In this document: positions 40,501 through 49,500 of the stretch, piece by piece
How positions within the stretch are numbered: the first letter of the stretch is position 1
Layout: each line of letters starts with the position of its first letter
Source of the DNA: Holothuria scabra
Taxonomy: Eukaryota > Echinodermata > Holothuroidea > Aspidochirotida > Holothuriidae
Reading direction: 5' to 3'
Assembly (NCBI GenBank): GCA_037179385.1
Contig: CM074200.1
Coordinates: forward strand, 33,483,884-33,547,883
DNA length: 64,000 bases
Position numbers and translations under genes: made by a program
The notes under the pieces: model-generated
What the model was told of the DNA's origin: nothing
Database searches by the model: none
What the model saw: the letters and a program-made list of their open reading frames with translations, nothing else

Positions 40501-43500
40501 TTGTCCGATGGACAACCATTTTTCTCTCAGACTGAAAAAGTATAAAGCTGACTGATAAACTCTTTCAACTTTTTTCATCTATCATGTTTCAGACTTGAAG
40601 TGTTTCTGCCTCAAACATTCCCAGCTTTTTGTTCTTCAAGACCAATAATACATGAACACAGGTACTGTTTTGTAATTGTGTGTAAAATGTTTCGGACAAC
40701 CAAATTACATTATGGACAACCAAAACTAGTGAAATAGTTGCCCGAAGGACAACCAGAAATTTTTCTGAAAATCGAGGCTTGCATATGTATGTGGGTCCAG
40801 GGTGAAACAGACCCTAAGGCGCAAGTGATCCAGTCAGGAAGACTGAATATCCAAACTTTTTTGAGGATATGAAGCTGAGGTATATGTTGACATTCTTTGT
40901 TCTCACATAGCTGAATACAATCAGCGATTAATTCATTGCTGCATGGAATTGTGGGGCACAGGTGGGATATACAAACCAAGCTCAGCACATAGTGTGCAAC
41001 GTTCCCTTATTTCTTCAGTTCGTGCAGTCAGCACTATCTGTCTAGCCAACTGGAATGGAAATAGGACTTTACAGTGGAGTAAAATGCAAATTTTACACCA
41101 GACAGACAATTTAAAAACAATCCACTACACAAACACCATAGTTGAGATCCCTCCTTATGTTATGGATGGATTAAAAAAGAATGCTTTCACAAAGTTTTCA
41201 TGTTAACTCAAATTTTGGAATATGTGTTGTTGGTAGGGATTGGTTCATTCATCCCAATGATTCAGAGGATGTCAGCAGTTTGGCTTATTGTTTTTATTGG
41301 TTACATCAACAGTTCCCAGCTGTTTTTCAAGGCAACCCCCTTTCAGGTAACATTAGATAGTGACCTCAATAGACCAGTACCACGTTTCTTCAATGGGCAG
41401 CGTGTTTGGTCCAATGGTAGAGCCATCCACCTCTCATGCGGAAGGCCCAGGTTCGATTCCCACATCGGGTCATACCAAAGATTCTTAAAATGGAACCTAC
41501 TGCCAATGTGGGTGATGCCCTGCATATGGTAGGGAAAACTAGCCAGTGAGCCACAACTGGAAAAAAATGGCTGTGGCCAGCTGGACTTGAACCAATAGGT
41601 TGGAAACTGGGCCGTAAAGCTCCATCTAACTAATTTCAAGGGGCAGTAGTGTGCAATAGGTCCAAGGACAACAGGTTACACTTTTACATGTGTTTAAGCT
41701 GATGGAGAGATGTTACCACATGTAAAACAGTATGCTATGCAGTATGCAAAGTATGCTATGCCCGACCGACGCAGGACAGATGTTTTGTTACCAGTTGACC
41801 TGAACAGAAAGGTCACTAATGCATGGACAGACTTAAATTTTGAACTCCAACTATGTTTACACACCCAAAGATGAAGAACACATACACCCCCACTTAGTGT
41901 TTCTTGTGTAAGGGAGAGTGTTGCACTGATGGCCCTGTGTAGTGATTGCGTTTGATGTTTCAAAGTCTTAATTAGGCTGCTGTCTATATCAGTACAAAAT
42001 TGCTTAGATGATATTTCCTGTTTGTAATTGAGTAGTGATGAATCTTTATATTGTGGAACTAGCATGGGACTGCACAACAAGTGCTACCCCACTCCAATTG
42101 TATGCTTTGATGTTACGGTTCTCTCCTGCCTAGATTTTTGCAGGACACTTCGCTTGGTTTGAAGTCGGTTTTGCTTCTCACTCGCACACCACCAAATTCA
42201 AGACCTGCATATATTTGTATCTGCTGGCGTTTTGTGATGTTGCTATTCATTGGAAGGAGATAAATTGTTTTGACAGGTGAAATGATCTGGGACTGTCAGA
42301 CTCTTACAGGGCTAAAATTTAACACTCTTCATATCGTCTGAGATGGGTGAAAATTGTTTCAGACAACCACCTTCTCTCTTTAAGGTTGTCTGATGGATAA
42401 GCAGTTTTTATTTGTAATTGACTAGATTTTCTACATCTGCAAAGAAGAATGTTGATAAAATGCTCTTGAGAAGTGGTATTGAGACAATGGTGTGGCCTTC
42501 ATCACTGAAACAGATCGAGATGGAAAACTACAAAACAAAAATCTACTGTTTGTATTCTATAGTAGAGACATCAAATACAATTGGTTGCATATTATGCTGC
42601 AATTTCTTTTGGACAACCAAAAATTTTTTTCAGACAACCTCAATTTGGCTTCAGCTTGTCTGATGGACAACCTGAAAATTTCCTTAAAAATCAGGTCGGC
42701 TTTAACCCCCAAGCAGTATGTTAGGTTTCTTTCCCTGCAAAGTATTTCAAAAGAGCAGTCTTTATTCTTCATATATATTTTGAAAGAGGTTGCATTACAA
42801 ATAATATTTTTAACTTTTGAATTGTGTATTATGGGATATCTAAGCAACTAATTTTTTTTTGTAGAAGATAGCATCAACTATTGTTTTTCTTTTTTGACTA
42901 AAGTCTTCATGACAGAAAGATGTGTGTGTTTGGTCTTTGTCGACTCATGTCCCTGCGAGAGAAACCAGAAGTTGTAGCAGAAAATTCAAAACAATTAGTA
43001 CCAGCTTTACTCCTTCTTTTCAATGGACTCAAGAGGGCATATGAATGTAAGTCATATGTTGTTGGTGGTATTTTTGTTTATTCTTTGCCAACTGTACTTG
43101 ATAAGTGACGACACACAGAGAAAGCCAGTGTCCTGTCTCTTGCAAATTCACATCAGGTGGCTAGCCATTTCACCATTGAAATGAGACAAATTTTGTTTCT
43201 TTTAATGGACAACTTTAGTAGAGGGGAAATTTAAGGACACTCTTGAGCAGTCTGCCAAGTTTGTACTTTATTCCAAGTAACAGTTTTAGAACTAAAATGC
43301 CAGAATGGAATGTGTAAACAAAATTTAATGTCCATATGTGAAAGAAGAACCAAATCTACACAGTTTAGTGAAACTTCCATTCACATCAGGTCTGTATTTC
43401 CCGAGAAACAGGAAATGAAGTCACTACATTTGTGTTCAGAAGTGAAGGTGAGGGTAGCAGAGGTGTTATCACTTCCTCACATTGACAAGGAATGCTTTGT

Positions 43501-46500
43501 GTCCATTCATTTTTTAGACTGTTATGTTGACCTTGAAGTTTACAGAAATAGAACCTTCCTGTTGGGAATGCAAAGTTTGTAAAGTTTGCTTGCAACTTTA
43601 TGATTCTGATAATATGTGACTGTAGAGGAGAAAATGAGTTGTAAAATTAAAAGAAAAACAAAAGAATTTCCATTAATGTGGGGATATGATGTCATACATG
43701 CTTGCTTCAAGTTCATTGTTTGTTGAAAATGTGACAACTTTACTTGCTCATATCTTGAGAACCACACATCTGATTTCAATGCAAATTTCACAGAAATGCT
43801 TAGGATGAGAACCTCTAGTTGTAGAGAAAACACAGAAGGGTTATGTTAAGGGTCGGTCAGGGGCTAAATTTTGGGTAAAGGCCTTGAATATGTTGACCTC
43901 AGAATAGAAAGTGCTCCTCTAGAGGTAAATGTGTATCATTGCAACTTAAACCAATTAATGTAGGCAGCTGATTTTTGGTACCGGTCAAACAAGGTGTTTG
44001 GTCTAATGTTAGAGCCCCCACCTCTCACATGGAAGGCCTGGGGTGAATTCCCAGGTCAAGTCATACCAAAGACTTTAGAAATGGAACCTACTTCTGTTGT
44101 ATGTGAGGCTCTACATAAGCAATGGAGTAGGAAAAAAAAGCCAGTGAGTCGTAACTGGAAAAAGGCCTTGGCGGGCTAGACTTGAACTAATAGGTTGGAA
44201 ACTGGGCCATAAAACTATCTAACTAACTGTGGTACCAGTTATGCACATTCATAAGTCTGTTTACATGCAAACATGCAGTGGGTGCAGCATGCATTATTGT
44301 CCATCCTTCAAAATGATGTTGCTTGATGTCTATGCATAACATGCTTAGGTTGTAGTGGGTGTGTATCAATACTTGGCTCAAAATGTAGGCACCTGCCTTC
44401 CTGAAGATAGATATCCAGTTCACAGGTATTATAGTGTTAATTGCTATTGAAGCTTTAATTGTGTATATGACAGCTGCTATTATACTTTGCAAGTAACAAA
44501 AGAAAGAGAGAACCAAAAAGAAGGGAAAAAAGTTGCTTTGCTCTTTTCATTGAGTTTGAGAAATGAAAGAAATTGTCCCTTGTTACCAGTTTCTTTCAAT
44601 GACAATACTAAGGCCTTTAATCCTGAGGTGTGCAAGTACCTTTGCACACCATCACTTCCCTCAAATCTTTTTCAGGAGTGTCATTTTTTATACACCTATA
44701 GAAACATGGGATCTCATGCATCTATTCAAGTTAAATAAAATCCCACATGTGCCACACTCCTTAATGTCCTGAGGAGTGTGATCTTTTGTATGCCTTGAAA
44801 GTCTAAAAGTCAAGACCATAATACTTTGAAGATGTTTGTGGTATCAAATCCAAGTTTTTGTCTCTGGTATGGAAGTAACTCCTTTGTGTATTTTCTTTCC
44901 TTAAGTCCGAGCTAGCAACGAAGAGGAAGATGATGACGAAGATGAGGATGAAGATGGTGATTTTGATGAAAATATCCTGGAGAGTGATGAAAGTGATGTA
45001 GAAGACCAAGCAGCAGATTACTTGGAACAACTTGAGAAACTAGTGAGTGTCCTCTGTAAAGCCTGCCCTCTATTTCAGATTCAGCTTTTATTAAAGGGAT
45101 TGCTTTAATATGATTTTTCCACATAACTGCCCACTTTTGTGAAGCACTTTGTAGCTAGGGGTAAATATTAACAAAGACCTCTTACAAACAAGAACTTAAG
45201 TCTGACCTACTGAACATATCTCTCCTAGTTGGTATTCATGTTGGAAGAAGTTGGTAATTTAATGCAAGCTTAGAGGCTCTCCATAAAGCCTTGGCCTCGG
45301 CCTCACAAACAAAGGAAAGCTGTACCAAGGAGCTGTGTACCATGCTGGTCTGCACTTGTTACTACAGAAAATAGTGCATGTTATTTTAATGATAAAAGAC
45401 AATGTTATTCACTTTAAATGTGATAGTACGAAATGCAATCGTTTGGCTAATGTAAAAGTATTGTACATCATATTGCATACACACATGGAATACCAATACC
45501 CCAGTTGTTATTGTGAAGACCACTTGAGGAAGTTTTCATGCAGACAGTAAGATTTTCTTGTACTCACAAAACATTACTCAAAGTTTACTGAATCCTAAAC
45601 CTGAACTGTGACATTGGTACAATGGGCAAGGTACTTTTGTATATGTCTGTAATCCTCAAAATTTTGGTTCAAGTTATTTTTTTCATATATATATAATCAT
45701 TGCAGGAAATTTTGAAAGAGTAGGAGCAGCATTACAAGCATTTGAAAGAAAGTTGATTAGTGTAGTTAGTTTTGCAAAAATATTGCTGTTTTGAAACAGG
45801 GAATAATTTATCCAGTTTTGCATCGCAATTTGCTACACAAACAGGCCAAGTTGCTACACAAATGAAAAATTGTGTAGCAATTTTATGTGTGCAAAACCTT
45901 TGCATTTTCACAAACAATGTGTGAAAGACCTCAAAAATTTTCAAAACTGCTATGCAAAATTTAAAAGCTAAATGATTCCCTGATTGAAAGCATGATTGGT
46001 CCGGCACAGTATGAACAGTATTCCTGCACAAAAAATATAGAGGAGGTTGGAAAAAATATACTTCCCTTCCTGGAAAGTAAACATTTTTTCCAGCCCTGAA
46101 CACGTATCAAATATCATTTAGCAAGGACCTTTACAGTGTCAGCTGTGGTGTCTTTCAGAAGCGGCAATTTTCATTTGTCCAAAAGTATAGGAATGTCAAT
46201 TTCTCCAAAGCTTCATTCTGTTTGCTTTCATATTGCTGACTGCATTATCAAGTAACCAGAGCATTTGACTTGCACCAAGGAGGTCTGGATTTCCTCTTCT
46301 AGCCGGGTCATACCAATGACTTAAAAAATGGAAACTGCCGGTATTGTACTTGATTAGTGCTCTGCATAAGCAGTGGAGTAGGGAAAATAAGCCAACTGGA
46401 AAAACAAGCAGTCGGCCTGACTCGAACCAGTTGATTAAAAAGTGAACTGTACAATCTCATCGAACTGTTAAACTGCTTTCATTTGCCATCAGGCTTTTGG

Positions 46501-49500
46501 GGGAAGAACATGGAGTCTGTTGTGGCAAACTTTTAGGGACACTCTTGCACACAATGACCACCTTTGCCCTTGTAGGATGAGGGTAGCATTTTATATTGTT
46601 ATAGTTTGGCAAGTTCCTGTGCCCACGACTGCAAATGAAGCATAGCCATGTCTTTATATACCCACAGCAGAATGAGATTATTAGTAGTTATTTTGTCATG
46701 TATCAGAAATTTCTTGCCTATGCTCTTGTGGTGTGGTATTAAGCTTACATAGAAGGGACTCTGTACCCAGGGAAACTAATCTGAGCAGCTAGTGAAGTCA
46801 GCCATTAGTGGGGTCCAGCAGCCTCCAATCATGGTAATTTTTATTGCCTACTTGCAATTTTAAACCCTCATATTCAGTGAAGTTCAGGGAATCAAGAAGT
46901 GTTTCATTGTAAAATCATATGTGACACAGGAAAGCAAAAAATTCAAAAGATAAAATCTGATGGACCTCAGTTATGATGGAATAAATCATACCATCACATG
47001 ACTAGTGTACTACACATGACTGTTCAAATTTGTCTGTAGAAAGAACAATAGTAATGAGATGATGGACAGAAGGTGGTGCTTGGCTCGTCGAGTATTTCAG
47101 AATGAAGCTGGCATGGTTTCTATCTCAAAAAGAAACCATTTTAAAGGTATATGGCAATGGCAGGCTTTGTTTTAGTAATGGTGTCCGCTTTTTGTGTCAT
47201 CCAAATCATCTCTCATCAATTTGCAGGCAGCGGAGGTAAACGATGATGACGATGATGAATATGAGGCATATGAAGAGACAGCTTTGGAAGGATTCAATAC
47301 TGTAATAGATGAAGAGGAGTATAATGAAGATGAATACATCACATTCAGAGATACATTAGAAGGTGAGATGCATGCTGGGAATGCTGTCTTTTACTAAAAC
47401 CCTATAGTCACATTAGTCAGATACTTCATTAGCAGCCCCAAAATAGTTGCAGTCCGGAGCAACTGAGAATGATTGCAGACATTTTTGTAGTTGTTTCATA
47501 AGTTTTGAATACCAGTTGGCAGTCTTCTTTTTATAGTTAATGATGAAACTGTTAAATGGAAGATGTTGATAAAAAAAAAACATGCCCTGTGTTAGTTTAC
47601 TAACTAGGTAAGAACAAAGCATTGTGAACCATGACAATGACAAATGACAATCATTGTTTGGGAAGAATAGAAGCCATTATGCAAGTAAAAAAACACAGAA
47701 GGATTTCCTAGTTGGGCTTGGGAACTCATTAGACTTTGACACTAATGACAAATTATTTGATTGACAATGACATGCCCCTTCCCCCTCTCTTCCCTCTTTC
47801 CTATTCACACAAATCCCCAAATGTTTTCGGGTATGAGTAGTGTTGCCATTCATAGTAGTAAACTCTCCCACCTTCCACCCACACTCTCTCTCATCTGCTT
47901 CACTGAATGACCTAAGTATTCCCAGCCTATCATGAAAGGTGCATAAAGAAAACAACTTGAACCAACATTGAACTGTTTGATAAACTTAACTTGAACAACA
48001 TCAGAAACCATATATGAACTTCACTTTCATTTCTAGCTGACACTAAACTTAAGGGTTGGGCGGTACCATGAAAATATTGGTACTGGTATTGTAAAGCTCA
48101 CAGAACCAGTATTGAGGCAGTACCGGTTCTCCAATCTCGGGAAGAAAATCAGGTGGGAAGGAACCTAAACTGTGCATGGCACCCCTGTTATCCTGTACTT
48201 TGATGCAGCTGGGCATATGATTGCATTATTACCTTATAAAAACCTCTGCTTTGACTTTCTTTACCACATTTCTTGACAGTCATGCACAATCGTAACTTAT
48301 ACTCCTGTTTCCTATCTCGACCTTTCCAGGGTAATTTTTTCAAGGACAGATTTTAGAAACACACCAAATATCTTCAGTGTTTGTATTACCTGTACCTCTA
48401 GTACTGGTATTCACATTGATACAGGTATACCACCCAACCCTACTAAGTTTTGTGTTGGTGTGTCATTTATTCCCATCCTAATTGTTTCCTAAAATGACTA
48501 TCCTTATTGTGATGCATTATACCCCTCCCCCTCCCTCAAACACAGTCTACTATGTGTTTGCTAAGTGGCTTTCATTATTTTTCTTCCCAGTCATCCCCCT
48601 TTACCATTCCCACATATGTTTCCTAACTAGCTATTATTTTCTTGATTGACAGTGATTCAGAAGAGTGACCCTCAGTGGTATCATGCTCTCACAGGACATC
48701 TTACTCCACAGCAACAACAAGAGATACAGGAAGTAATTGTTGTGGCAGACCAGAAGAAAGCAGCAGCAGGTAAGACAGATGTCTACCCTTACCCTAAGGA
48801 TTTTTGTCTCCCACCCTCAAGAATATCAAAAGTTAATGCAGTTTGCACCCCTGAAAAAAATCCATCTCCTAGGAATCTAGTTTGCACTTTTGGTACATTG
48901 TATGTTTACAAGCATGATCTCCACTTTTCAGATGCTGGTTTTTGGACTTGAAAATTAAAAGATTGTCAAGGGCTCTTTCCAGTGATTTTAGCAGAAAGGA
49001 AGCCAGATAGTTTTGAAGCAAGAAAAAGAAATGATACTGGCTGGCTAAAGTTAATAAAATTGAGAGTTCGATCATGGAGCTATTATGGATGATGTAAAAA
49101 CACCTAATCCGATTAAGCAATACGTATTAAGAGAAGTGCAACCCCTTTTGTGGGAAGATATTTTGCTTGATAGATCCCTGATTTATCTTCCAAGGGTCTT
49201 TAACTTAGCATGTCTAATTCAAGCATGATCTTATAATGCTACCCTTATCCTGAAACAAAGATGTGATAATTGCAATTGTTTAAATCATCATCTGGGCTGA
49301 AATTTTTGTCAGTCTTCTCATGTATGTCATTGGTCTAACAGTCTAAAAGACTATACCAATGTTAGATAGGTTAATTGAAGCTTTACTGAACCCTCTTAAG
49401 AAGTGCTTACTTGTAAAATAATGGAATATTTTTTCCCTTTGACTACTGGCAATATATGACAATGACTGGAATCAATCCAAGAACTGTTTGAGATTTATGT

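Noticed and set aside
41401..41475. tRNA gene
   Set aside because: A and B boxes are present, but arms do not fold into a full cloverleaf and similar heads recur with the same unrelated body, so it is a SINE.
47677..47955. 92-codon frame on the - strand in intron 23
   Set aside because: Antisense to IPO7 intron, no recognised motif; looks like chance.
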